Shown piece by piece: positions 53,101-64,000 of a DNA stretch of 64,000 nucleotides. The DNA lies in the NCBI GenBank assembly GCA_011009095.1, contig VTPC01002498.1:1-64000 (forward strand), written 5' to 3'. A model generated the notes under the pieces. The model had not been told where the DNA came from. It was given only the letters and a program-made list of their open reading frames with translations, and did not search any database. This DNA is from Ignelater luminosus (lineage: Eukaryota; Arthropoda; Insecta; Coleoptera; Elateridae). Every line of letters starts with the position of its first letter. Position 1 is the first letter of the stretch. The translations under genes were made by a program, and so were the position numbers.

Positions 53101-56100
53101 GATAAAATAGACTTCATTTTAATCTAGAAAGAAGAAAAAAATTGTTACCCTCCCTATTTACGTTATGAATATTTAAAGATGGATTAAATTTAAATTGCTT
53201 TATTAGCAATAAATTTTTCTAGTTTTATTTGTTTTTTAATGAATAACCTAAAAACAGTCCACGAAGTTCGACATGATCAGCTTTTTTTTGGTTTAGTTTA
53301 ATAATGCTAAATGAATATTTATGATGCAGATATGAATTTCAACATAACCTAATTTCTAATTAAAAACTGTTGACATGCACACATATATCATACAGAAAAA
53401 AATTATATACAATGTGTTGTTAGTATAGCATGGGCGTGACACTACTGCCTTATATATGGGCCCATACATTACTATGTCTTGTTATTTGACAAAAGAAAAC
53501 CAAAATGCTCATTAAGTACTACTTGAAACAGCACCATGTAGGAAGAATTATGGAAGAGTGATGATATTTCTGAATTGTCAGCTTTACATCAGTTTTGTAC
53601 ATTCAATTAGTGGAAGTTGAAATCTCGCGAGTAGATTATTATAAGTCTCCATATACCTACACGTATGTGCAAATTCTGTATGAATTCTTTGCCATTCTTC
53701 ATACAGACAAAATTCATGCTGGAATTCAATTTTGATAGAAGGTTCAAAATACTTTTGGAAAGTCCTAGTGGAAGAATGTGCTGTCAACTATTGTATTGAA
53801 GTATTAGATGAAAATTACCAAAACTTCATCAATCTGTTTCTTCAGTTCTGATTATATCTTTTCCTAAAAACCTTAGGTAAGTTGAATCTGCTAAAAGGAA
53901 TTTATTGCACGATCAAAAAGCAAAGCGAGAAATCAAGTAGACACATAAAATGCTCGAGAAAACGAGAAAACTACATACGTAAAAGCATTGATGGAGAATA
54001 TGGAGAAAGAAATTTGAAACCGAAAGATCTTTTGATCTAAGTTAAAATGTTGAGAATCTACAATTTGAAAATTGCTAGGAGAACTTTATCGAGGAAAGAT
54101 TCATGAGAAGGTAAGTATTTTGGATTGTAAGCTTGGAAGTCTGGGTAACAGCGAAATTGCTATTCAACTATTGTCCAAAACTCAAGATTTCCTAGTCAGA
54201 TCTTGCAGATATAGAAAAAAGGGAAGATCCTCAAAAGATGAGATACTGAACTGATTCTTACTTTTATTTTGGTATGTTAAACGTGATTTTTGTAGTTAAT
54301 GTCTACCAACACGTCTTTGGATATTCAGAAACGATGGTGCTGATTTGATCACCGTGGTTTCTCTACCGTTACTGTTAGGTATTGAATTACATTTAATGTT
54401 TTTTTACATCTGTCTTCTTTGTCCATTTTGCCCATTGCTACAAATCTGTATTTCCATGGAATAACTCAATGCAAGTTTTGTTTCCCGGTATTATTTTGAA
54501 GGAACTCATTGAATATGCGAATTTGGAGGACGAATTGCTTGGGTTTCATACACAAGGAAAGGTAACTCAAAATCTTGATAATGAAGCCCAAAGATTCTTC
54601 TTGGAAGAAAGATGATTCGATGTTTACGAGAGCGTTTCACCTTTCGAGCAAAGTAGATGCAAGAATCAATATTAGGTGCAAAAGGCGAAGTTATATCGTT
54701 TAGCCATAATATTCAATTTTATAGGTAAGAACTCTCTGAGCCTCTGAATGAGTGATGAATCAACGAAAAACCGTCATTTGACTAATGGAACAACCGAAAA
54801 GTCACTCAAATATTCCAGGGTGAAAATATAGTGCAATGTTTGAGGACAGAATATCTTGAGTAAAGATAAACTTACATGTTTGACTGGTTGCATGCTGGAA
54901 TTTTGTAGATCACGGCAAGATATTTTCTAGAATTTCGACCATTATTTTTGCTAGAATTTCAAAGGTATACATCCTGATCATCTGGTGTACTTGTCTATTC
55001 GAATGGATTAAAATCGACAACGTGGTAAGCCTAGTTGCAATCTAGTAGTTTATCTCAATTTAAATTACGATTTACATACAAAATCCACAGAACGTTCTAC
55101 CATATTTCGATGGCACATCTCGTATTACCACAGCTTCTTTATCTGTATCATTCTTAATTTCTTGCTGTAACTGTATATCGATGTTTCAGGTTTTTCTGTC
55201 TTTTATTGATTAACGTTTCTTTGTCTTTGTCGAAAAGAACATAATTTCCTCGAGCCTTTGTACGTGTACTTAAAGAAGATTGCGCTATTGCTTTAATTTC
55301 ATTGAACGTATCGAAACCTTTTAACGATGAAATCGTGCTGTGTTTTTCGAGAGAATCAGAATTTGCTTGAACTTGAGGTGAACCGTTACACTGTTACTTT
55401 TTGCGCGTCTGCTCGAATGCACGATTCAAGAGTATAACATTCTAAAAGAGTATATGCTATAAATTGCTGCGGTTTTGCTTTACACTAAACATGCACCTCA
55501 ATCAGCGGCTTACGAGTCTTCTGCTCCAGCCGTCCCCGCACTTGCACAGTTTCTATTACGGTATAATTGCGTTCATTTCTTACGTTAGAGACTTTACATA
55601 TTATATACTCATTGGCGTAGGTATGTGTTTTGCCGAGGGCGTGCATAATGAATTCTTCAGGATTAGCATGTTAATGGAAACGCCACTGAGTTATGTCAGG
55701 ACAGAATGCTGTTAATAGCAAACCCTTGTAATTATGGTCGATTGTGCAGCGACATTCTTACATGTAAATTGAACTGACGTAACAAAAACGCGTTAACATA
55801 TTAAATCCGCCAAACACGGCAATATAAATCCAATCAGGGATGTAGCTGCTGTTGTTGAAATTGTTTAAAGTAAATCCTTAGAGAAGAAGCGAGGTATATG
55901 CCCCTTTCTCGAGTATGAATCCGTTTGTTTATGGTTTCTAGAACTAACTTACGTGCCAAGTTTCTGTTGGGTGCAAATTAAGTTTAGAATTGGTTACATT
56001 TGATCATCTAGTCAATTGCTTTAGTGCACTGTTAATTATATACATCGTCTTTCAACTTCTGCAACTATGATATAACTAATGTACGAGATGCAGTATTAAT

Positions 56101-57060
56101 TTGCTTCTACCGCATTCTCAGTAATCTTGTTATCTAATTTGTTTCAAATTCAAATTTAACATGAAAGAAAAAAATTGTTTAGTCGTAAAGTTGTTCGCTC
56201 GCTTCAAATATCGTCTTCACCACTGATTTTTTATTCAACTAAATTTACTGTCAACTAGAAAAAGTGATCCTGCGGTTTTTTAAGATATCACATAAAGGTT
56301 ATGATCTTGGTGATACGTGTGGTGCGACTAACAGCCAACCCTTATGGAAGTTTTAACCTTTGCGGAGTTCATTGCTGTCTGTCGTTTTCTTCACCAGGGA
56401 CTTTAAGTAGCAATAAAGTCCGAAGCTGATAACAAAAGCACTTCTTTAAAGGTACGTGACGGTATTTGCTTGCTTGGTAGCGCCGTATAGAATCCAATAA
56501 CACAATGCGTTTCAAAATTAAGCGGAAAATTTTAAACAATGCTGAATATTTTACGTAACCAACTACGGTAAAAAGTTGTTGCCTCTCAGAATAGTTCGTG
56601 CTGCATCAATGTATTTATTGTTCTCCCAGGCGGCATTGGAGTCTCTCCGGTGCTTGCAAAGAGTAATGAAGAATACCATCAATCAAAGCGGCTTAGTAAT
56701 GCTTTTGATTTCGTTGGGTGCCCGTTTGTTTGTAGCGGAGAGGGCACAAAATGCGCCCTTTGAGTTTTATGCGGGGGTAACTGACCGTGCGAATATAATT
56801 TCGTTGTCGTCGTGAGTCATTGAGGCACAGGCTGCACTACGATTTAGCAACGAGATAAAAAGAAATCATTGGCCCTTTGCCAATTTAATATATCCTCCGT
56901 CGATACGTTTACGTGCACCATGTGTCAAAGTTATTGAAACATTTACTGCCGCTGCAGTAACAGTAGCGGCACCCGGGACATGTAAACAAATCTCTGTTAA
57001 GCACACGATGTTGATCGTCGAAAGCGGAACTTACATCAATATTGTCGCGTCACAAGTGTT
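50119..57060. other. Non-coding, no gene seen
   Basis: AT-rich; open frames are short and featureless. A minus-strand frame at 53584-53787 has protein-like composition but no recognised family or splice sites. CpG-richer patches at about 55440-55700 and 56560-56780 could be conserved non-coding blocks. Nothing else. Confidence 0.35.
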
Positions 57061-57330
57061 TATTTTACCGAAATGAGTATTGGTCGCCGTCGCCGGAGTG
57101 CAGGTCCTGTAACCGAATTATCCTGGGGACAGGACTGCCGTCGTATCCATAGAAACCGGTAACAGGATTTTATCATACAGTGGTCCTGAATCCCCGGAGA
57201 CTCCTAGAACGGAACCCCGCGCTAATGAAAATGGCCGAATGCACCACGATGTGTTTGCCATGGCCTACCGCCATAAATACGGGTGGTTATTAAGCCCATA
57301 CTCTAACAGCCCACATTTAAATGCGAAGAA
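57060..57330. other. GC-richer block, candidate regulatory element
   Basis: Markedly richer in G+C than its surroundings (for example CGCCGTCGCCGGAGTGCAGG and CCCCGGAGACTCC), with no long frame on either strand. It contains the X-box-like site described separately. It could be a conserved enhancer or an alternative promoter within the presumed intron. Confidence 0.35.
57143..57156 (+). promoter_or_regulatory. X-box (RFX) consensus match
   Basis: GTATCCATAGAAAC fits the RFX/DAF-19 X-box consensus GTHNYYATRRNAAC at all 14 positions. Chance matches are expected at low frequency, so function rests on its position in a GC-richer block. Confidence 0.3.
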
Positions 57331-59109
57331 CGGTGCCATTGAAACATTGTAAGTACCTGAACAAAACAAGCCGAACACATGTTCCTTTTGTAAACTAAAA
57401 TATGGCGGCTGCGTTAGTATAATTCCCATTAAATGTTAATGATACAACGGAATGTCACACAATTTAATGTCAACATGCGCTACCATTTCAGTGCTACCAA
57501 ACTTTGTGTAAATTCGACATGTAAAGTACCGCGGACGGCTTTATGTTGGCACGAACTCGCCACCAGACTTGCTTTAATCTAAATTCCTTTAAATACTCGC
57601 CGATGAGAATTACTGCCGCTTTTCTCTTGACAATGCGAATTTAACCACCACAACAACAGTCACCACTGAATGCCATCCAGATAACGCACTTTCATGATGA
57701 CTATGCTAAACAAACCGCGGCAATCTATCCTTTCTATAGTCGAGAACACGTTTGTTATAACAAGAAATTGAAAGCGGAATCTAAATAAAATAAAAGCCAT
57801 TAAAATTTAATTAATGAAAGTGGAAGGAAAATGGAAATCAGAAAATCTTTAAATAATAACAACGTAAAACAATTATTTAGACATTTTTCTTAACAATAAT
57901 TATTCCGGTCTAGTTTAATTTTAATGACTAATGACTGCTAACTAATTATAAAGTCAATTAAAATTAATGATTTAATTTATTTTTAATTCGCAGAGAATTC
58001 ATAAACAATGTCTATTGTGTTACCTACACCTTCAAATAAATTTTCAGTGTTCCACGGTTTCGTAAAAACTTGTAAAACTTATTCTAATTTATTGATTATT
58101 GATTATTTATAGTCAATTAAATTAAAATCCATCAATTAGAAATTACATGCATTCTCTCCTGCAATGAGAGCATGATTTAAATTTAGTATTAAATATTTGG
58201 GAGAAAAATCGTATTGATATTTCTACCAAAATAAATAACTTTACGAATAATTAATTACGACCACAGCTGTGAATAAGCAAATAATTGCATTGGCTGTAAT
58301 CAATCCTATTTGTTTTACGGTGAACATGCAAATAATTAACGGCCACTGTTATATTTTTCACAGTTAAAAGAGAGATGTTATATGGAGTTATAAAGCTGAA
58401 ATTTAAATAAAATACGAAACTAAATTTCCGTTTTGGAGTTTTAGTTAAAATTGAAATGCTTTTATGTTAGAATTCTGTAGGTAAGGATTGTGCTATAAGT
58501 TTTGATTGAGAAATTAAATATGGTAGTGAGCAATTGGTATTATTGATTTTTGGGACACTTCTAGGTTTCAAAACCACGTAAAATTGGAATATAAACAATT
58601 TGTAAACAACGAAAATCCAAATTACAAAGGCATTTATGGATAATTTGCATTCTTGTTTGACATGATAAAAATATCAGAAAAGTATAGTAATGCGATAGCA
58701 TACTGATCTTCACAAGCACTTGAAAGCAATGAAACTATGGTACAAGAAATTAGAAGAAATCAAATCTTTAAAGGTTTGGGTTTCACAAAAATTGAGTTAA
58801 TCAAGTTTATCTTGATCATGGGTGAGAGATAATGAAGAATCGATTAGTAAGTGAAACTGAAGGTTCGAGTCCAATAGGAGAGCAAGAGCAAAGAAAAACT
58901 TTTAAGATATTTTAGACAGGCTCTAAGTGAGTATTTTAAGTTTGTTAGCGTTTGCTTTGGGCATGAAAAACTGTCAGATTAGAATATGTTTTATTTATTG
59001 ATCGTGTCTCGTTAGATAAGAAATGAAAACTTTTGGAGCCTTGGTCTTAATTATTCTTGCATTAATATCATAATTTCCATTTCTTCATATCCAACACTCT
59101 GTTCTTAAA
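57331..59109. other. AT-rich non-coding stretch with TAATTA-rich segment
   Basis: From about 57780 to 58400 there are many TAATTA/ATTTAAAT words, which could bind homeodomain proteins but are also common in AT-rich DNA. No exon or element ends are seen. Confidence 0.3.
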
Positions 59110-59400
59110 GTCAGCCGACCTTTGTTATCGTTCTTATTCTCAAACTCCCCAGGTCCATCAAGTCTTGTTAGTATTCTTAAAATTGCCAGACTTTAACATC
59201 GTACTTGCTTTTGAACTCAGCAAGTCCATTCAAGTCTTGGGCCTATCCTTCAAACTGTTAGACCTAGATATTGCTCTTGTTCATCATCATCGAATAAATC
59301 CAAAAGAATTGTCAGACCTTACTGTCATAATTGCCAGACGTTGTTTTCGAACTCATCGAGTTCATTCAAGACTGATGTAGACTTTGGTCATGATGAATTA
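59110..59400 (+). repeat. 72-bp minisatellite, about four decayed units
   Basis: A unit containing GAC..TTAAYATCGT.CTT, AACTC..CA.GTCCAT and CAAGTCTTG recurs with the GAC landmark at 59117, 59189 and 59261 (spacing 72 and 72). Shorter copies follow at 59315 and 59337. Because 72 is divisible by three, the + strand keeps a 71-codon frame (59165-59380) with a rough 24-residue repeat (LPDFNIVLAFEL, LLDLDIALVHH). There is no start context, signal or family resemblance, so I treat the frame as a by-product of the repeat. Confidence 0.55.
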
Positions 59401-61980
59401 AGATTCTTATTTTGGATTAGTGAACGTTCCTACTAAATGAGCCAAAATTTGAATGGAATGAACTTTCAATACATTTGAAATTGGAAGCTCTAAAGACGTA
59501 GAAGGCCAATAGGGTTTGATCACTCTCGACTGTGCTCTGTCATGTCATTCCATATATTTCTCTTAATCAAAAAAAAAGATTACAAAGCCCTAAGCTGAAT
59601 CCTGTACATGATTTAAAGTGTGATAGTGAGGTCAGACTATGTAAATTGTCAGGCAAACCAAAAGACAGGATAATACCATAATCATTGAAGATGAAACTTT
59701 CGGAAAAATAGACTTGAAAAACAAATATATATATATATAAGAAATTGTATAGCATAAATAGGAAATAACGAATACGAATCTTCCAAGAACTTTTGAAATC
59801 AGGAAATCTAATTACTTGTAATATCATTCTGTCCAAATTCTACTTTTCTGGGCTTAGATAGATTCCTTTTTTGTTTCTGTTGTAGCTTCGTATGACTAAT
59901 AGGTAAGTCACATTTATAAATTATCTTTGAAAGTTTTTTAAGCCTTTCAGTTTCATAAATAGGATAAAGTACCAGAACTCCAAATTTTTGCTACAGTTCT
60001 CTGTTTGTAGTGTGTCCAGACTTTTTTAATAATGCTTTAACAATTATACAGAAACGAATTAAATAACTTGTTACTTTCTAAGTTAAGATTACCCATTACA
60101 TCCCGTGGTCGTTTCACATAAGAAAAACTCGGATAGGCCACTCACACAAAATGTTAGGCTCAACCGCTCATCCTTTTAAATATGGTCATTTACGTGAATG
60201 AATTCAGGTTAGATTGCCCGTAATAGATCTTGAAGTAATAAATTTAATACAGATCTAAAAAAAAACAAGTCAAAGAATCACATGTAGGTGGTAATTCGAA
60301 TCAATATGCAATCGTGTGTGTGCTATAAATAAAGAGGATGGTTTCTCAGATATTCTAAAATTAGATCCTTTTTTTAGTCTGGTTGAAGGGTTGTTGATAA
60401 TTAAACAGAGGCTTAAAAGTTTTAAAAAGAATGCGCATCAAGCGTTTTTTTTACTGAATTAAATTTACATAAAAAATCAATTTGTTCGAAATTGTTATTC
60501 AAATTGAGCTTCTTCCAACTGAACAAACCTTGCAGTCGAATTAGATCCAATAACAACAGAGAAAACACAATTTAGGGCGGTGGGTATGTGCTTGTAGGAC
60601 GATTTATAACGTTTTAAATTTACTAAAATTTGAAACGTTTGTGTTCTATTGTCAAATCAACCGAAATGCGCCATTCGAAAAAGTAAAATTTCTTCTTCTC
60701 TTAATTTAGGTTTCTTTTAAACGCTTCTGACTTTTTTATTGGGTTTCCGCAAAAAACAAGAAGTTACTTAAAATGCATGACACATCTATTTATTTATGGC
60801 AGTAAGCCACTAATTTGATCGTTAATGCCACTTGTTTTATTCAGAAAAAAAGCAGCTGTGTTAGTAGAATTTGCATTTCATGCTATAATCAGGTGCTCTT
60901 GGCACATACTTGACCGTTGGCAATGGTGAAATGCAAACGGGAAATTCGAGTGTATAGAGACAGTATAACAGGGCACATTATATGTTTCCGTTGATATCAA
61001 GTTGGAAGTGTCATTTCCAACACGCGACGTATTCATCTAATGGCTAGTTTCCTTCGCCATATTGCGATAAAAGCAACCATTTTGAGAGTCCGTAGAAACA
61101 GCGCCCGGTTAACTACTCCCATAAAAGAAAATAGTTCGACGCGATTTGTTAAATAAACGGGAGGTCCAGCAGTTATCTCGAAGCATTTGGTACCTTTTTG
61201 TTCGAAGTTTCTTTGTTCTGTTTATTACCGACTTAAATAGGAACTCCTGAATAATTCCTTACTAAAGGAGAGAGCAGCGGAGAAATCGTCCTCTATACAA
61301 TTTCGACAAATTGTATTTGTTGTTCCGGCTGCCAGTGTTTTCAACTAAAAACGCATCAAAGGAAGCTTTCATATATGGATTTGCTAATAATAACCGTAGT
61401 TGATCCACCGTTTTAGTATTAATACGTAAACAAAGTAACGGCTTTGTGTGTTGCAAAACATTCAAGCCGGGGGTGAAATCGGTGCGTGGGACACAAAGGA
61501 TAATACGCATCTGTCGCGTTGTGCCTTTGATGATTTCCTATACCACTGCGCCCGCATTTGGCCGAATTTATAACGTGCTAATGCGAATATACGCGTGTTA
61601 ACTTCGTTAAATCATTTGTATTATCTAATGTGTTAATGCAGGCACACATACGCATACATACATATAGATAATACGCTCTTTTTTTTTAAATTAAAATATT
61701 AAAAGCTACATTAGGTCACGCTTCCTTTGACCAAGTAATGCTTTTGACGGGTTTTGCAAGGGGCACGTTTAAAATTATTTCAAAATTTTAAAATTAAAAC
61801 AGAGAGGAATATTTGGGACTCACCGCTTTTTCTTTCATTTTTTATAAAGAAAATTAAGATTTTGTATACAATTTTGATGGAATTGACGCATTGAATACGA
61901 ACTAATAATTATCTTCAAGCACACTATATTTTTGAACCCACACTATAATTATTATATAGGGGTTTATTAGTAATTCAATT
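59401..61980. other. Non-coding; AT microsatellite and a GC-richer patch
   Basis: Contains a short (AT) run at about 59728-59738. A patch at about 60890-61140 is less AT-rich (for example CAGCGCCCGG near 61101) and may be conserved non-coding sequence. The minus-strand frame 61262-61510 is unrecognised. No element ends are seen. Confidence 0.3.
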
Positions 61981-61989
61981 TTCAGCTAA

Positions 61990-62245
61990 TCAGAAATATT
62001 GTTTAAAAACGAGAGGTGCACCACATGGAACACTCTTGGGACCGTTAATATTACTGTGAAAGGTTTAAACAAGTTAAGTTTAAGTTCCAATGGTATATTT
62101 TGTTTTCTGATATTTCGTCCAATTCCAATTAATGACAAAGTGGTTTTGAGTGTCTTTGAACACTTGAAAAATAACTGTGTTATGGTCTTCTTCATGACAC
62201 TTAAACTGGAATTGTTTCCATGTTCGTATATCATTGTGTGACATA
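61990..62245 (+). pseudogene. LINE reverse-transcriptase fragment
   Basis: TRGAPHGTLLGPLILL (to 62059) matches the reverse-transcriptase block RGVPQGTLLGPLIFLLYIND. The similarity seems to continue in another frame after a stop: LNKLSLSSNGIFCF and NDKVVLSVFEHLKNN fall where the region around the YADD box (ADDTxxx...VNxxLxxL) would be, though the YADD residues themselves are lost. The fragment ends close to the TA where the DD41D element inserted (62261), and I cannot follow it beyond the other side of that element. Jockey- or CR1-like origin is likely; the exact clade cannot be given. Confidence 0.55.
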
Positions 62246-62262
62246 ATCTGATTTACGTACTA

Positions 62263-63567
62263 AAGGGTTTTCCAATAAGAGGTGTTATTTTGATATTCAA
62301 AGAAAAGTGCCATTTTTTAATATAAATGATCGGATGTTTATTTCATTATAAAGAGGAAGGTATGCCGTTAATAGTGGAAAATAACATCGGGCAAATGACC
62401 ACCACGACCACGCTTACAGGACAATATCCTTTTCATGAAATTTTCCATAACCAAATCGCAAAGTGGCTGCCCTATGTCCTCGATAGCCTCACGAATTCCA
62501 TCTTTGAGGTCTTGAATCGACGCTGGGCTGTTGGCGTAGACCTTCTCTTTCACGTGGCCCCAAAGAAAGAAGTCGCAAGGTGTTAAATCACAAGATCTCG
62601 GTGGCCAATTGTGATCACCTCTTCGAGAGATAACACGGTCCGGAAACTTTTTCCGTCAAAGATCAATGGTTTCGTTGCTTGTATGGCACGTAGCGCCGTC
62701 TTGTTGAAAGTAAACGTTGTCCAGATCAATACCATCCAATTCCGGCCATAAAAAATCGTTAATCATCTCTCGATAGCGCAATCCAGTCACCGTAACTGTT
62801 GCTCCAGCCTCATTTTCGAAAAAGTAAGGTCCAATGACTCCGCCGGACCATAAACCGCACCAAACAGTCACACGTTGAGGATAGAGAGACTTTTCAACAA
62901 TAACTCTTGGATTTTCTGAGCCCCAGATCCGACAATTTTGCTTGTTGACGAAGCCACCGAGGTGGAAATGGGCCTCATCACTCAAGATGATTTTTCGATG
63001 GAATTCTGGATCATTTTCATGCATTTCAACGACCCAATCAGCAAAGACACGACGTTGTTGATGATCGGCCGGCTTGAGTTCTTGTGTTAACTGGACTTTA
63101 TAAGCCTTAAGACCCAAATCTTTATGCAAAATACGGTGTAATGACGTTTGTGGAATGGCTAATTCCAAAGAACGACGAGGAATGGACAAACCTGGGTTTT
63201 CTTTAACACTTTCGGCTACAACAGCAATATTCTCGGCTGTTCTTGAGCGACGTGCACGGGTTTTATTCTTCACATCACTAACTTGTCCCAAGAGCTCGAA
63301 TTTTTTCACCAATTTCTGTATTGCGGTCCGACAAGGTGCTTCACGGTGACCCAAAAATGTTCGAGTTTTACGAACCGTCTCTGCCAAATTTTCACCATTT
63401 TTATAGTGAATTTTAATAATTTCAATGCGTTGTTGAAGCGTGTATCGTTCCATATTTATTAATGGCGTAGTTTCTACTTGTCAAATGTCAAAAAATGATA
63501 GCTTCAAAAGTGACATCTACCGAAATAGCGGGCTATTCAAAATAACACCTCTTATTGGAAAACCCTT
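62263..63567 (-). mobile_element. DD41D (rosa-like) Tc1/mariner-superfamily element, 1305 bp, nearly intact
   Basis: Perfect 31-bp inverted terminal repeats at 62263-62293 and 63537-63567, beginning AAGGGTTTTCCAATAAGAGG, are bordered by TA on both sides (62261-62262 and 63568-63569). One long transposase frame fills the interior on the minus strand. Identical ends and a nearly open frame point to a recent insertion. The insertion lies right next to an old LINE fragment. Elements with an Asp-Asp spacing of 41 are the DD41D or rosa group, first described in the fly Ceratitis rosa and since reported in other insects (from memory). Confidence 0.93.
62368..63453 (-). pseudogene. DD41D transposase, full length except for one in-frame stop
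   Basis: From ATG at 63453 to TAA at 62368 the frame codes for about 361 residues, the normal length. An N-terminal helix-turn-helix (residues ~5-55, YTLQQRIEIIKIHYKNG) is followed by a basic linker (KNKTRARRSRTAENIAVV) and a second helix-turn-helix (~86-115, IPQTSLHRILHKDLGLKAY). The catalytic domain has IILSDEAHFH (Asp159), FQQDGATCHTS (Asp252) and CDLTPCDFFLWG (Asp294), giving spacings of 92 and 41. The single defect is TGA at codon 266 (62656-62658), between Asp252 and Asp294, where a CGA arginine codon is the likely ancestor. As it stands the protein would lack the third catalytic residue. The C-terminus after the stop stays in the same frame and ends HLPDVIFHY. Confidence 0.92.
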
Positions 63568-64000
63568 TATAAGCTAACGAAGTTGCAGCTGTAGGGGTTC
63601 ACATTTACGAAGGACTTTGAAATCTTAAAAACCCCTTCGGGAAATTGTAACAGACGATTCTGTAATTTGAGGTGTTAATTGGGCTATTGCCACACTCAAT
63701 GATAATCCACACTCATCAACTTTTAGACAACACGATTCTGTAAATTTCCTTTGATTGTTTTAAAATCCGAGCCTTAAAGATTCGTGTCACTTGAGATGTT
63801 TAGTTTGAACCTTGAATATACTAATTAACTGGACAACAGGATAATAGCCATTTAAGAAATATTAACACAACAATCTACATTATAACTAAAGTCCGGTTCG
63901 ATTTTATAGTCTTTCCTGTGGTAGTTATAATCTCCGATTCGAAATAGAGCATTTACTAATTGATAGAAACTCACAGCGCAGTAAAAAGTAAAATCTCCAT
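63568..64000. other. Non-coding flank of the DD41D element
   Basis: AT-rich sequence with no recognisable coding, repeat or LINE continuation. The old LINE fragment on the other side of the element could not be picked up again here. Confidence 0.35.

Noticed and set aside
62326-62586. + strand frame of 86 codons
   Set aside because: Antisense to the C-terminal part of the DD41D transposase.
1-64000. CRISPR arrays, rRNA genes, operons or riboswitches
   Set aside because: No regularly spaced identical repeats, no rRNA-like conserved blocks, and the sequence is clearly animal nuclear DNA.

Overview
The window looks like arthropod, most likely insect, nuclear DNA. It is strongly AT-rich and almost free of long open frames. 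It contains animal-type splice sites, Tc1/mariner-superfamily transposons, a tRNA-derived SINE head, scraps of LINE reverse transcriptase and a broken copy of an arthropod DUF7869-type gene. There is no sign of prokaryotic gene layout, rRNA or CRISPR.

The only host coding feature I can support is one short + strand exon at 12153-12284. It encodes a signal peptide and the start of a cysteine-containing secreted protein, and ends at a consensus splice donor. It lies just downstream of a compact GC/CpG-richer block (about 11690-11950) that looks like a promoter and 5' leader. The first cysteine box resembles the N-terminus of anosmin-1 (Kal1), but this is from memory and not proven. No second exon was found, so the remaining ~51.7 kb is presumed to be a very long first intron.

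Layout: 1-7.6 kb holds nothing recognisable. 7.64-8.25 kb has a decayed mariner fragment and 9.15 kb a SINE head. The promoter and exon 1 lie at 11.7-12.3 kb. The presumed intron then contains: a deleted mariner (22331-23389) with a second, non-autonomous element (22698-23111) nested in it; a broken DUF7869-type gene with an intron-like gap (31.29-33.19 kb); a decayed sixfold repeat ending in a (GTAA)5 tail (35.6-36.7 kb); LINE reverse-transcriptase scraps at 39.9, 45.3 and 62.0 kb; a CpG-rich island (44.34-45.0 kb); an internally deleted DD34D mariner (49224-50118); an X-box-like site in a GC-richer block (57.1 kb); a 72-bp minisatellite (59.1-59.4 kb); and a nearly intact DD41D mariner relative (62263-63567) with perfect 31-bp terminal repeats and one in-frame stop.

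The window therefore records successive transposon waves in a large intron. The best leads are the young DD41D element, the unclassified nested element with a 3-bp target duplication verified by the interrupted reading frame, the DUF7869 copy that seems to keep an intron, and the orphan first exon.
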